Assembly (NCBI GenBank): GCA_903892565.1
Contig: CAITIX010000130.1
Span: 1 to 37,084, forward strand
Reading direction: 5' to 3'
Source: an uncultured Acidobacteriia bacterium
Lineage (GTDB): Bacteria; Acidobacteriota; Terriglobia; Bryobacterales; Bryobacteraceae
Length of the DNA: 37,084 bases
In this document: piece after piece, positions 16,041 to 23,503 of the stretch
Numbering within the stretch: the first letter of the stretch is position 1
How the letters are laid out: every line of letters starts with the position of its first letter
Made by a program: the position numbers and the translations under genes
The notes under the pieces: model-generated
Told to the model about the DNA's origin: nothing
What the model saw: the letters and a program-made list of their open reading frames with translations, nothing else
Database searches by the model: none

Positions 16041-16586
16041 ATGATGCGAAAGACAATTCTTATCGGAATCCTGTGCACGGTTTGCGCCACTGCACAGACG
16101 AAGCAACAATCGAAAGCTGCGGCCAGCACCGCTCCGGCGATCTATCTGAGCGCGGGCGATCTGCAGGCGACGCTGAAGAAAGCTCCCGCCGAGAGCGTAA
16201 CGGATCAGGCGGTACGTACCATCACTGTCGGCAATCTAAATGTAGGCGTCGGCGTGGTGCATCGTTCGTCGAAGGCCTTGCAGACGTCCGTATCGCACGA
16301 CGAATTGACGGAAATCTATCATGTGCTTTCGGGCTCGGGGACGCTGGTCACCGGCGGAGTCATGACGAAACCCGAACGGATGCCGGCGGACAGCGCGACC
16401 GTAAAGGATCTGGCAGGCCCGAGCATGCGCGGAGCAGGTATTGACGGCGGCGTGAGCCGCAAAATCAAAGCTGGCGATGTCGTGATCATTCCGGCCGGTA
16501 CGGTGCACTATTTCAGTTCGATAGACGGGGCGATCGAGTATGAAGTGATGCGCGTGGATCCGCAAAAACTGCTAGCCGTGAAATAG
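16041..16586 (+). CDS. Secreted cupin-domain protein
   Basis: A 181-residue exported single-domain cupin. The signal peptide spans about residues 1-19 (ending ATA-Q). Cupin motif 1 is represented by 'HDELTEIYHVLSGSGTLVTGG' split around the turn, and motif 2 by 'GDVVIIPAGTVHYFSSI', giving candidate metal ligands His, Glu and a later His. The role could be a dioxygenase, isomerase or sensor; the sequence does not decide. An AAAGGA at 16031-16036 lies 4 nt before ATG 16041 and 7 nt before a second ATG at 16044, so either may be used. A TATACT at 16018 is a possible -10. It ends 5 nt from the convergent gene at 16592. Confidence 0.82.
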   Translation: MMRKTILIGILCTVCATAQTKQQSKAAASTAPAIYLSAGDLQATLKKAPAESVTDQAVRTITVGNLNVGVGVVHRSSKALQTSVSHDELTEIYHVLSGSGTLVTGGVMTKPERMPADSATVKDLAGPSMRGAGIDGGVSRKIKAGDVVIIPAGTVHYFSSIDGAIEYEVMRVDPQKLLAVK

Positions 16587-16591
16587 TGGCG

Positions 16592-17332
16592 TTAGTTTCC
16601 GGCCGGCCGCGGAACAAACTTCGCGTAGACGTCGATCTCGCCGAGTTGGATCCATCCACCGGTGCCGTGGCCGCTGCCGGGCATCAAGTCGACGAAGCCG
16701 AACTCTTCCACTTTGCTGAGGTCCACGTTCGGGGCCCAGACCTCGCCGTTCGGATTCGCCGCCGCGCGACCGCTGTTGAGCGTGACGATCTTGGTGGGAT
16801 CGAGTTTAATCCAACGGACATTGGTCAACGAGAATTCGTTCACAGCGACCTTGGTCACAGACGCAAACGCGACGTCACCCACGAGCAGCGTGCCGTTCTG
16901 TTTGATCACGGGGCGGACCACATGGAACGCGGACGTCTTGACGGCCCACTTCACACTGGCGAGTCCCGTGAAATCTATCAGGTTGCCGTTCTTCGGCTTA
17001 AACGTCATGGCGAACGGTGTTTCCGCCGTACCGGACCAGACTCCGTAGGGAGAGGTGTTACTTCCCGGGGTGCCGGTGGTCAGTACCTGCTTGGCTCCTG
17101 CGCCGTACGCGGTCATCACGACGTTGGCGTCGGCGATGTTTTCCTGCACGGGTACGTAGCGCGTCTTGGTGTCGGCCTGGTTTGCGGGACGTACCCAGTC
17201 GACCTTCATGATTACAGGCGGAGCTCCTGTGGCAGGATGCGCTTCTTCTTGCGCGACTGCGATACCTGCGCTGAAGATTCCGGTCACGACGAGCAATCCA
17301 ATGGATGCGTGCAGGGCACTTTGGCTTAGCAT
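16592..17332 (-). CDS. Secreted hypothetical protein, beta-sandwich-like
   Basis: A 246-residue exported protein that I cannot assign to a named family. A signal peptide covers about residues 1-27 (ending AVA-Q). The mature part is rich in beta-strand residues, Thr, Val and Gly, and includes 'WIKLDPTKIVTLNSG', 'VEEFGFVDLMPGSGHG' and 'WIQLGEIDVYAK'. This pattern resembles galactose-binding or carbohydrate-binding sandwich domains that describe a surface ligand, but this is inference. A GAGGAG lies 5 nt before the ATG. It is divergent from the CoA-transferase gene across 211 nt that contain a tandem repeat. Confidence 0.7.
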   Translation of the reverse strand: MLSQSALHASIGLLVVTGIFSAGIAVAQEEAHPATGAPPVIMKVDWVRPANQADTKTRYVPVQENIADANVVMTAYGAGAKQVLTTGTPGSNTSPYGVWSGTAETPFAMTFKPKNGNLIDFTGLASVKWAVKTSAFHVVRPVIKQNGTLLVGDVAFASVTKVAVNEFSLTNVRWIKLDPTKIVTLNSGRAAANPNGEVWAPNVDLSKVEEFGFVDLMPGSGHGTGGWIQLGEIDVYAKFVPRPAGN

Positions 17333-17417
17333 GATGTCTCCTCAGTAGGGCGGAACTCCATCGAGCGGACAAGCTCGACGGTCCGATCCAGTCTACTCTA
17401 ATCGGCGCTGCCGGACA

Positions 17418-17447
17418 ATCGAGAGTATTTGCATCGAGAGTATTTGC
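17418..17447. repeat. Perfect 15-nt tandem repeat upstream of the CoA-transferase operon
   Basis: ATCGAGAGTATTTGC occurs twice head to tail (17418-17432 and 17433-17447) with no mismatch. It sits in the 211-nt divergent region between the genes at 17332 and 17544, just upstream of a TATACT. It may be an operator pair or a recent local duplication. Confidence 0.9.
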
Positions 17448-17481
17448 GCGGTGGCAAAACGAGAAGCTTTCCCAGATCGCG

Positions 17482-17487
17482 TATACT
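17482..17487 (+). promoter_or_regulatory. Possible -10 (TATACT) for the CoA-transferase operon
   Basis: TATACT lies 56 nt before ATG 17544 and 34 nt after a perfect 15-nt tandem repeat. This would make the longer in-frame reading from 17451 impossible on that transcript. Confidence 0.35.
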
Positions 17488-17543
17488 TTGCTCTGACCTG
17501 CGATAAGCTTGTTTCACGAGTCCCCGCTCTTTTTGATCAGCTC

Positions 17544-18719
17544 ATGCGAAGACCGCTTTCCGACATCCGCGTATTAGATTTGACCCGCGTGCGTTCCGGT
17601 CCCACGGCCGTCCGGCAACTGGCGGATTGGGGAGCCGACGTCATCAAGATAGAATCCACTGCCGGACCGGAAGCTGATCTTTTTGGCGATCTGCGCGGCA
17701 GTTCGGATTTTCAAAATCTGCAGCGCAATCGGCGCAGTTGCACGCTCAATCTGAAGAGTGCCGAAGGCCTCGTGATCTTCAAGAAGATGGCCGAGACAGC
17801 GGACGTTGTGGTGGAGAATTTTCGTCCCGACGTGAAGGAGCGCCTGGGCATTGACTATCCTGCGCTTTGCGCGCTCAATCCGCGCATCATCTACGCCAGC
17901 ATTTCGGGATTCGGCGAAGACGGCCCGTATCGAACGCGGCCGGGGTTCGATCAAGTGGTGCAAGGCATGGGCGGCTTGATGTCGATCACCGGATTGCCGG
18001 GGCAGGGACCAGTGCGCGCCGGGATTCCTCTGGCGGATTTAAGCGCGGGCTTGATGGCAGCGCAGGGGATTTTCCTGGCGCTCTATGATCGCGAGCGAAC
18101 CGGCGAAGGCCAGTGGGTGACGACGTCGCTGTTGCAGGCGCAAGTGTTCCTGCTCGATTTTCAAGCCACGCGCTGGCTGGACGATCATCAAGTGCCGGGC
18201 CAGGCGGGGAATAATCATCCCACGAATATTCCCACGGGAGTTTTCAAGACCGCCGACGGATACATCAACGTTGCCGCGAGCGGCCAAAGCATGTGGGAGC
18301 GCATGTGCCATGCGATTGGTGGCGCGGAATTACTGACAGATGCCAGGTTTGCGACGCCCCAGCTGCGCTCGGAACATCGCGACGCGTTGAACGCCGCAAT
18401 TGAGAGCCTGTTGCTGCGCGGGAGCTCGGCGCAATGGCTCGAAGCATTGAACAGGACCGGTGTTCCCAGCGGGCCAATCAATACGATTGATCAAGTATTC
18501 GCGGATCCGCAAGTGCAGCACTTGGAGATGGTGGAGGAGATCGCTTCGCCGCATTACGATCCGCTGCGCATGGTGGGGCAGCCATTTCGTTTGTCGAACG
18601 CGGAGAGCGGCGTGCGCAGGCGCCCTCCGGAATGGGGCGAGCATACGGATGAGATTCTGGGATCCTTGGGATATTCGCGAGAAGAGGTCGCGGGGTTCCG
18701 CGAAAGAGGCGTGATATGA
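17544..18719 (+). CDS. Class III CoA-transferase (CaiB/BaiF family)
   Basis: A 391-residue family III CoA-transferase, moving CoA between carboxylic acids in the cytoplasm. The catalytic aspartate is D165 in 'GIPLADLSAGLMAAQG', equivalent to Asp169 of formyl-CoA transferase. Other landmarks are 'IRVLDLTRVRSGPTAVRQLADWGADVIK', here broken by normal variation, 'RPGFDQVVQGMGGLMSITG' and 'NNHPTNIPTGVF'. The start at 17544 matches the family N terminus; upstream in-frame codons to 17451 look non-coding and cross a possible -10 (TATACT, 17482). It overlaps the crotonase gene by 4 nt (ATGA). Substrate cannot be read from sequence; with the crotonase and the MFS carrier it probably activates an imported carboxylate. 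Confidence 0.92.
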   Translation: MRRPLSDIRVLDLTRVRSGPTAVRQLADWGADVIKIESTAGPEADLFGDLRGSSDFQNLQRNRRSCTLNLKSAEGLVIFKKMAETADVVVENFRPDVKERLGIDYPALCALNPRIIYASISGFGEDGPYRTRPGFDQVVQGMGGLMSITGLPGQGPVRAGIPLADLSAGLMAAQGIFLALYDRERTGEGQWVTTSLLQAQVFLLDFQATRWLDDHQVPGQAGNNHPTNIPTGVFKTADGYINVAASGQSMWERMCHAIGGAELLTDARFATPQLRSEHRDALNAAIESLLLRGSSAQWLEALNRTGVPSGPINTIDQVFADPQVQHLEMVEEIASPHYDPLRMVGQPFRLSNAESGVRRRPPEWGEHTDEILGSLGYSREEVAGFRERGVI

Positions 18720-19516
18720 GTGAAAAGAAATCCCACGGAGAGATCCTCGCTTCGATTGACGGTGCAGTCGCGACCGTGACGATCCACAATCCCGAGCGTC
18801 ACAACTCGCTTTCTTTGCATATGTGGCAGGATGCGGCGACGGCGTTGGATCGCTTGGCCGCGGATGCCGACGTGCGCGCGATAGTGTTGACCGGATCGGG
18901 CGAGAAATCCTTCGCATCGGGCGCCGATATTTCGGAGTTCGACAAAGTTCGCGCTAATGCCGAGGGCGCCGCAAGGTACGAACTTGCGCTGGAGCGTTTT
19001 TGGAAAGCGCTGGCGGATAATCCCAAGCCGACCGTGGCGATGATTCGCGGGTTCTGCATCGGCGGAGGCTTGAATATTGCGGCGTGCTGCGATTTGCGCG
19101 TGTGTGGAGAAAGCTCGCGCTTCGCGGTTCCAGCGGCGAAGCTCGGACTGGGCTACGGAGCGTCGACGCTGCGGCGCTTGATGGCGCTGGTAGGGCCGCA
19201 ATTTGCGCTGGAGTTCCTGCTTACGGCGCAGCACTTCACGTCGGCCGAAGCATTGCGGATCGGATTGGTCAATCGCGTGGTGCCGGATCATGATGTTGAA
19301 AGCTACACGCTGGGGTTGGTCGACAAGATTGCGCACAATGCGCCGTTGACCATGTTGGCCGCCAAACGTGTCGTGCACGAATTGCTCAAAGATCCTGCGG
19401 AACAGGATCTGGCTGCGGCCGAAGCGCTGGTCCAGAACTGTTTCGATAGCGAGGACTATAAGGAAGGCCGGCAGGCGTTCTCTGAAAAACGGAGACCGGT
19501 GTTTCGGGGGCGCTAG
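18716..19516 (+). CDS. Crotonase-superfamily protein lacking both hydratase glutamates
   Basis: A 266-residue enoyl-CoA hydratase/isomerase-fold protein. The CoA-binding and oxyanion-hole parts are intact: 'SFASGADISEF' (66-75) and 'GFCIGGGLNIAACCDLRV' (112-129). The two catalytic glutamates of true hydratases, in GGGxE and in PE, are here Asn120 and Ala140. A classical hydratase reaction is therefore unlikely; related folds act as decarboxylases, hydrolases, isomerases or dehalogenases with other residues. It is translationally coupled to the CoA-transferase (4-nt overlap) and directly abuts the MFS gene, so it presumably acts on the acyl-CoA made by the transferase. Confidence 0.9.
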   Translation: MSEKKSHGEILASIDGAVATVTIHNPERHNSLSLHMWQDAATALDRLAADADVRAIVLTGSGEKSFASGADISEFDKVRANAEGAARYELALERFWKALADNPKPTVAMIRGFCIGGGLNIAACCDLRVCGESSRFAVPAAKLGLGYGASTLRRLMALVGPQFALEFLLTAQHFTSAEALRIGLVNRVVPDHDVESYTLGLVDKIAHNAPLTMLAAKRVVHELLKDPAEQDLAAAEALVQNCFDSEDYKEGRQAFSEKRRPVFRGR

Positions 19517-20809
19517 ATGGCGGCATCGCCCAACGTATCATTGGCAGCCGGAACTGCGCGCAGTGCCATATCGCCGTCGCGAGTCTTCTGGGCCGCGTGG
19601 CTCGGATGGATGCTCGACGGCTTCGATGCCACGATGTACATCTACGTGCTCTCGGCGGCGATCACGGAGCTTCTGAAGCACGACGGACGAACGGCATCGA
19701 CGGCGAATGTCGCGCTCTACGGTGGATACTTCTTCAGCATCTTCATGCTGGGCTGGGCCTGCTCGATGTTCTGGGGCAGGCTCGCCGATCGTATCGGTCG
19801 CGTGAAGGTCATGTGTCTGACGATCCTAACGTATTCGGTTTTCACCGGATTGTGCGGATTAGCGCCGAACTTATTCCTGTTTGGTGTATTTCGTTTTGTA
19901 GCGGGATTTGGCATCGGCGGGGAATGGACGGCGGGTGTGGCGCTGTTGCATGAGTCGCTTCCGGAAGAACTGCGCGTGCGCTATGCGGGTTGGCTGCACA
20001 CGGCAACGCCTGCGGGAATCACGCTCGCGGCCGCGGCTTCGTTCCTGTTTCCTTGGATCGGATGGCGCGGCGCGTTTTGGATTGGTGCACTACCGGCGCT
20101 GCTGGTGCTCTACCTGCGCCGAAATATTCCGGAGCCGGAGAAGTGGAGATCGCAAGTCGCGGTTGCGGCTCCGCGCGCGGTGGATTTGTTCCGAAAGCCG
20201 TTGGCGCGCAGTGCGTGGCCTGCGGCGTTCATGGTGGCGTGCGCGATTTTCGGGTTGTGGTCCACCAGTTATTGGGCGCCCACGTTTGTCATCACGCGCG
20301 TGGTGGCCGAAGGCGGCACGGCAGCAGCAGGGCAGAAGATGGCGTCTTATGCGGGCTTGTTCGGAAGCTTCGGCACGATGGCGGCGTGCTTGCTTGCTCC
20401 GTGGTTCGCACGCGCTTTCGGATCGCGTCGCTGGACGGGGACATTTTTCTTTGCGGGATCGCTTTTCGCAGCGCTGCTCACGTACGGATATGCAGCCCGG
20501 TCCCTGCAAAGTCTCACGTTGTTTCTGGTGTTGTTGCCGCTGGTGGGTTTTTTTACCAACGGCGTGTTTGCCTTGTATTCCATCTGGTTGCCGGAAATGT
20601 TTCCGAGTGTGCATCGCGCGTTCGGCGCGGGATTCGCGTTCAGCTTCGGGCGTGTCTTGGGAGCGCTAGGGCCGACGGTTGTCGGGTTGCTCGTGGGTAT
20701 GACGGGATCATATCCTATGGCGATTGCCACGGCAGCGCTGATCTATCTGGTGGGAATCCCGTTCACGATGCTCTCGGCGGAGACGGCAAACCGCCCGTTG
20801 ATGGAATAG
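19517..20809 (+). CDS. MFS transporter, aromatic/organic acid symporter-like
   Basis: A 430-residue 12-helix major facilitator. TM1 holds 'WLGWMLDGFDATMYIYVL', the DGFD motif typical of the acid:proton symporter families (AAHS and relatives), and the loop 2-3 signature is 'GRLADRIGRVKV'. 'FGIGGEWTAGVALLHE' in TM4-5 is the second family mark. The ATG immediately follows the stop of the crotonase gene with no gap. Context suggests uptake of the carboxylic acid that the CoA-transferase then activates. The family call is firm, the substrate is not. A good hairpin terminator follows at 20803. Confidence 0.93.
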   Translation: MAASPNVSLAAGTARSAISPSRVFWAAWLGWMLDGFDATMYIYVLSAAITELLKHDGRTASTANVALYGGYFFSIFMLGWACSMFWGRLADRIGRVKVMCLTILTYSVFTGLCGLAPNLFLFGVFRFVAGFGIGGEWTAGVALLHESLPEELRVRYAGWLHTATPAGITLAAAASFLFPWIGWRGAFWIGALPALLVLYLRRNIPEPEKWRSQVAVAAPRAVDLFRKPLARSAWPAAFMVACAIFGLWSTSYWAPTFVITRVVAEGGTAAAGQKMASYAGLFGSFGTMAACLLAPWFARAFGSRRWTGTFFFAGSLFAALLTYGYAARSLQSLTLFLVLLPLVGFFTNGVFALYSIWLPEMFPSVHRAFGAGFAFSFGRVLGALGPTVVGLLVGMTGSYPMAIATAALIYLVGIPFTMLSAETANRPLME

Positions 20810-20842
20810 CGCGATCGTTAATCGAGCCTTCGGCGCTATTTC
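20803..20842 (+). terminator. Candidate terminator after the MFS gene
   Basis: GGAATAGCGC (20803-20812) pairs with GCGCTATTTC (20833-20842) over 10 bp including one G-T wobble, then GTTTTGTC follows. It covers the stop codons of both the MFS gene and the convergent coaX gene, so it may serve both strands, with the T-rich side favouring the plus strand. Confidence 0.6.
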
Positions 20843-21621
20843 GTTTTGTCGGCTTGCGAAAGCTCCACGGCGCGGCGCAGGCCGATCAACGGCAGCTCCG
20901 GCACGAAGGCGTCGAAAAAGTGTTCGTCTTCGAACAGTCTTGCGAAGCCGCCGGTGCCGACGATAAACGGAGCGTCGTTCGCGAAATGGTCTTTCGTTAC
21001 GGATGCAGCGAGAGCTTTCACCGTTGCTAGAGTTCCGTAGTACAGACCGGACTGGATGCTCTCGACGGTGGAGCGTCCGAGCACTTCCGTGGGCCGCAGG
21101 ATCTCGACCGAAGGCAAACGCGCTGTATTCGATTCCAACGCGGCCATGGAGGTGTTGAGTCCCGGTGTAATGATGCCACCGAGGTATTCTTTATCCTTCG
21201 TGACGGCGCAGAGCGTGGTCGCCGTGCCGAAGTCGACGATCAGCAAATTGCGATTCGGGTAGCGCGAGAGCGCTCCGATGGCGTTGGCGATTTTATCGGC
21301 ACCCACTTCCAGAGGATTGCGATAGCGGATCTTCAGCCCGGTTTTGACGCCAGGCTGCAGCACAAACGGCTCGAAGCGGAAATATTTCAAGAAGCAGTTG
21401 CGCAACGAGTGGCTGGCATCGGGCACGACGGAGCACATGGCGGCCATGTGAATGGCTTCCGGATCCACGCCGTTTTCGCGCAGTACGTTGCGGAAGAACA
21501 AGCCGAACTCGTCGGAGGACGCGCGGATGCTGGACGTGCGGCGGAACGTGACCTTGAGGTCATCGCCGTCGTAGACACCGCCGAAGATTTGACTATTGCC
21601 GATATCGAGGGTGAGCAGCAT
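20836..21621 (-). CDS. coaX: Type III pantothenate kinase
   Basis: A 261-residue CoaX-type kinase that phosphorylates pantothenate, the first step to CoA, and is insensitive to CoA feedback. N-terminal 'LLTLDIGNSQIFGGVYDG' is the phosphate-1 motif, 'NPLEVGADKIANAIGA' and 'LIVDFGTATTLCAV' are the further ASKHA-like blocks, and 'GGIITPGL' is conserved. Length is normal. Its ATG overlaps the panC stop by one base (TAATG), so it is the last gene of a panB-panC-coaX operon. No BirA domain is fused. Confidence 0.96.
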   Translation of the reverse strand: MLLTLDIGNSQIFGGVYDGDDLKVTFRRTSSIRASSDEFGLFFRNVLRENGVDPEAIHMAAMCSVVPDASHSLRNCFLKYFRFEPFVLQPGVKTGLKIRYRNPLEVGADKIANAIGALSRYPNRNLLIVDFGTATTLCAVTKDKEYLGGIITPGLNTSMAALESNTARLPSVEILRPTEVLGRSTVESIQSGLYYGTLATVKALAASVTKDHFANDAPFIVGTGGFARLFEDEHFFDAFVPELPLIGLRRAVELSQADKTK

Positions 21622-22388
21622 TAGCGATTCTCCGGTGTGGGGATGTTATCGATCAGGCGCACACCGTCAAGGAAAGCAGCGACGAAACGGCGTCCCCAGT
21701 GTTCTTCCACGTAGTCGACTGTGAACCCGGCGGCTTCGAGCGCGGAGCGGGCATCGGAAGCGTTCGCGGCGGTCTTCAGCGTCTTATAGATCACCGCAGC
21801 CTTCGCGTGCGCGTCCGCCGAAAGCAGCTTATTGCGCGAACTTTCGGCTAGGCCGGATTCTTCACGGATGGTCTCGCAAGCGACAATCTCCGTGGGGATG
21901 AAGAAATCCTCCACCATATCGGCGACGGTGCGCAGCTGCTGGTAGTCTTTCTCTCCGAAGTAGGCGCGGTCCGCGCTTGCAATGTTGAGAAGCTTCATCA
22001 CGACGGTCATCACGCCGGTGAGAAAGCCCGGACGAGACGCTCCTTCCATGATGTGCGTGCGACCGTCCGGCTCGATCTTGAAACGATAGCCGTGCGGATA
22101 CATTTCGCCTTGCGTTGGTAAGATGACGTGATCCGTGCCGAGGCTCTCGAGCAGCGCGAGATCGCTTTCCAGCGTGCGCGGATAACGGTCCAGATCTTTG
22201 GGGTCGTTAAACTGTGTGGGATTCACGAAGATGCTGACGACGACGATGTCATTCTCGCGTCGGCACCGCTCGACCAGCGTGCCGTGGCCGCGGTGGAGTG
22301 CTCCCATGGTGGGGACGAATCCAATACTGCGGCCCACGAGCGTCTTGCGGTAGTGCAGCCACTCGGCGACGGTTTTCCAGACCTGCAT
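21621..22388 (-). CDS. panC: Pantothenate synthetase (pantoate-beta-alanine ligase)
   Basis: A 255-residue ATP-dependent ligase joining pantoate and beta-alanine. 'FVPTMGALHRGHGTLVERC' carries the HxGH signature, 'VVSIFVNPTQF', 'YFGEKDYQQLRTVADMV' and 'SSRNKLLSADAHAKA' are the remaining blocks. Two points differ from the usual sequence: the motif normally read as DGLAMSSRN is here SGLAESSRN, and the protein is about 25 residues shorter than typical, missing part of the C-terminal lid. The ATP and pantoate core looks complete, so I expect activity. The ATG directly follows the panB stop. Confidence 0.95.
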   Translation of the reverse strand: MQVWKTVAEWLHYRKTLVGRSIGFVPTMGALHRGHGTLVERCRRENDIVVVSIFVNPTQFNDPKDLDRYPRTLESDLALLESLGTDHVILPTQGEMYPHGYRFKIEPDGRTHIMEGASRPGFLTGVMTVVMKLLNIASADRAYFGEKDYQQLRTVADMVEDFFIPTEIVACETIREESGLAESSRNKLLSADAHAKAAVIYKTLKTAANASDARSALEAAGFTVDYVEEHWGRRFVAAFLDGVRLIDNIPTPENR

Positions 22389-23177
22389 TTACGCGTAGCT
22401 CTCCTCGCGGGAAGGGAAGGACCCGTCTTTCACTGCGGCATCATATTGCGCGATCGCTTGCTTCACCGCGCATCCCACGTCCACAAATTTGCGCGAGAAC
22501 TTCGGCTGGAAGTCGACATTCATGCCGAGCAGATCCTGCAGCACGAGAATTTGCCCGTCGCATCCGGCCCCGGCGCCGATGCCGATGGTGGGGATGTGCA
22601 CGGCTTCGGTCACTTCCTTGGCCAGATCCGCCGGGATGCATTCGAGCACGATGGAAAACGCGCCCAGCTTTTCGAGCTCCTTCGCCTGGCGAATGATTTT
22701 CTGCGCCGCATCTTCCGTGCGGCCCTGCACGCGGAAGCCTCCGTAGGCATTCACCGATTGCGGCTGCATGCCGAGATGTCCCATCACCGGGATGCCGCTG
22801 CCGACGAGCCGCTCGACAACATCTTCGTGACCATCCACGCCTTCGAGCTTGACGGCATGCGCGCCGGTGGCCATTAGAACCTGTGCGGCATCCAGTGCCG
22901 GTCCAACGCCTTTGCGATTCGAGAGAAACGGCATGTCGGCGACGATGAACTTGTCCGGGGCTCCCTGCACGACGGCAGCAGTGTGCAAGCGCATCATCTC
23001 AACGTTAATTGCGAGCGTGGAATTGTGGCCATGCATGACCATCGCCGCGCTATCGCCGATCAGGATGCCGTCGATGGGACTTTTCGCGAGCAGGCGTGCG
23101 AACGTGTAGTCATAGCACGTCACCATGGAAAGCCTGCGGCTCTCCGATCTGGCTTTTAGAAAATTGAGAACGGACAT
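22389..23177 (-). CDS. panB: 3-methyl-2-oxobutanoate hydroxymethyltransferase
   Basis: A 262-residue PanB, which adds a hydroxymethyl group from methylene-THF to alpha-ketoisovalerate to make ketopantoate. The barrel blocks 'MVTCYDYTFARLLAKS', 'GILIGDSAAMVMHGH', 'IVADMPFLS', 'AVKLEGVDG', 'VMGHLGMQPQSVNAYGGF' and 'IGIGAGAGCDGQILVLQDLLGM' are all present, including the metal-binding aspartates. It heads the operon with panC and coaX; a strong AAGGAG lies 7 nt before the ATG. It shares one-carbon folate chemistry with the gcv operon in this window. No panD or panE is seen. Confidence 0.96.
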   Translation of the reverse strand: MSVLNFLKARSESRRLSMVTCYDYTFARLLAKSPIDGILIGDSAAMVMHGHNSTLAINVEMMRLHTAAVVQGAPDKFIVADMPFLSNRKGVGPALDAAQVLMATGAHAVKLEGVDGHEDVVERLVGSGIPVMGHLGMQPQSVNAYGGFRVQGRTEDAAQKIIRQAKELEKLGAFSIVLECIPADLAKEVTEAVHIPTIGIGAGAGCDGQILVLQDLLGMNVDFQPKFSRKFVDVGCAVKQAIAQYDAAVKDGSFPSREESYA

Positions 23178-23184
23178 GCTTCAG

Positions 23185-23190
23185 CTCCTT
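23185..23190 (-). promoter_or_regulatory. Ribosome binding site of panB
   Basis: AAGGAG on the minus strand lies 7 nt before ATG 23177, a textbook spacing that fixes the panB start. Confidence 0.85.
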
Positions 23191-23199
23191 GTGAAATGC

Positions 23200-23228
23200 G
23201 ACATGGGGTCAAACACGACATAGTGTCA
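23200..23228 (-). repeat. Two 12-nt direct repeats upstream of panB (period 17)
   Basis: Plus-strand GACATGGGGTCA (23200-23211) and GACATAGTGTCA (23217-23228) differ at two positions and are offset by 17 nt. Each is also near-palindromic (GAC…GTC). Lying 22-51 nt upstream of the panB start, they could be a tandem operator; the wording also resembles scattered repeat motifs found near REP elements. Confidence 0.6.
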
Positions 23229-23444
23229 CACGCGAGGCAGACGAAGGCAGCTGAGGAGAAGGGAAGAGCGGACGGGATAGAGTATTCAGCATCGCCTTGG
23301 TACCTGTCATAAATGATCAAGTCCCGGACTTACATGCGGCCCGATGAAGCAAGAGGGCTGCAGGGTTCGGTAGTCGCTGCCAAAAGGTCAGCGCTGATTT
23401 GAGTATAACGCCGATTTGAATGCGAGCACGGAAAGCTTGTCCCC

Positions 23445-23476
23445 GCGTCGCAAAGACAGAGCGTCGCGAAGACAGA
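23445..23476. repeat. 16-nt tandem repeat, 15 of 16 identical
   Basis: GCGTCGCAAAGACAGA (23445-23460) is followed directly by GCGTCGCGAAGACAGA (23461-23476), then a partial third unit TGCAAAGACG. It lies 28 nt past the FecR stop, outside any gene. Confidence 0.85.
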
Positions 23477-23503
23477 TGCAAAGACGCAGGACCGGGCAGG
23501 CTA

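Larger units (their letters stand above)
23178..23503. other. Non-coding gap between panB and the FecR gene
   Basis: The only gap above 300 nt. It holds, from the panB side, its ribosome site, the 17-nt-period repeat at 23200, a purine-rich stretch (23235-23280), a KpnI-like GGTACC at 23299, a palindrome TCAGCGCTGA (23388-23397), an imperfect pair CGCTGATTTGAGT/CGCCGATTTGAAT (23392 and 23409, again 17 nt apart), and a 16-nt tandem repeat at 23445. I see no credible gene, tRNA or clear terminator. The two 17-nt-period repeats and the 16-nt tandem suggest a patch of degenerated repeats. Confidence 0.6.

Noticed and set aside
19990-21030. 346-codon plus-strand frame over the MFS and coaX genes
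   Set aside because: It spans the ends of two firmly assigned convergent genes and lacks any recognisable domain.
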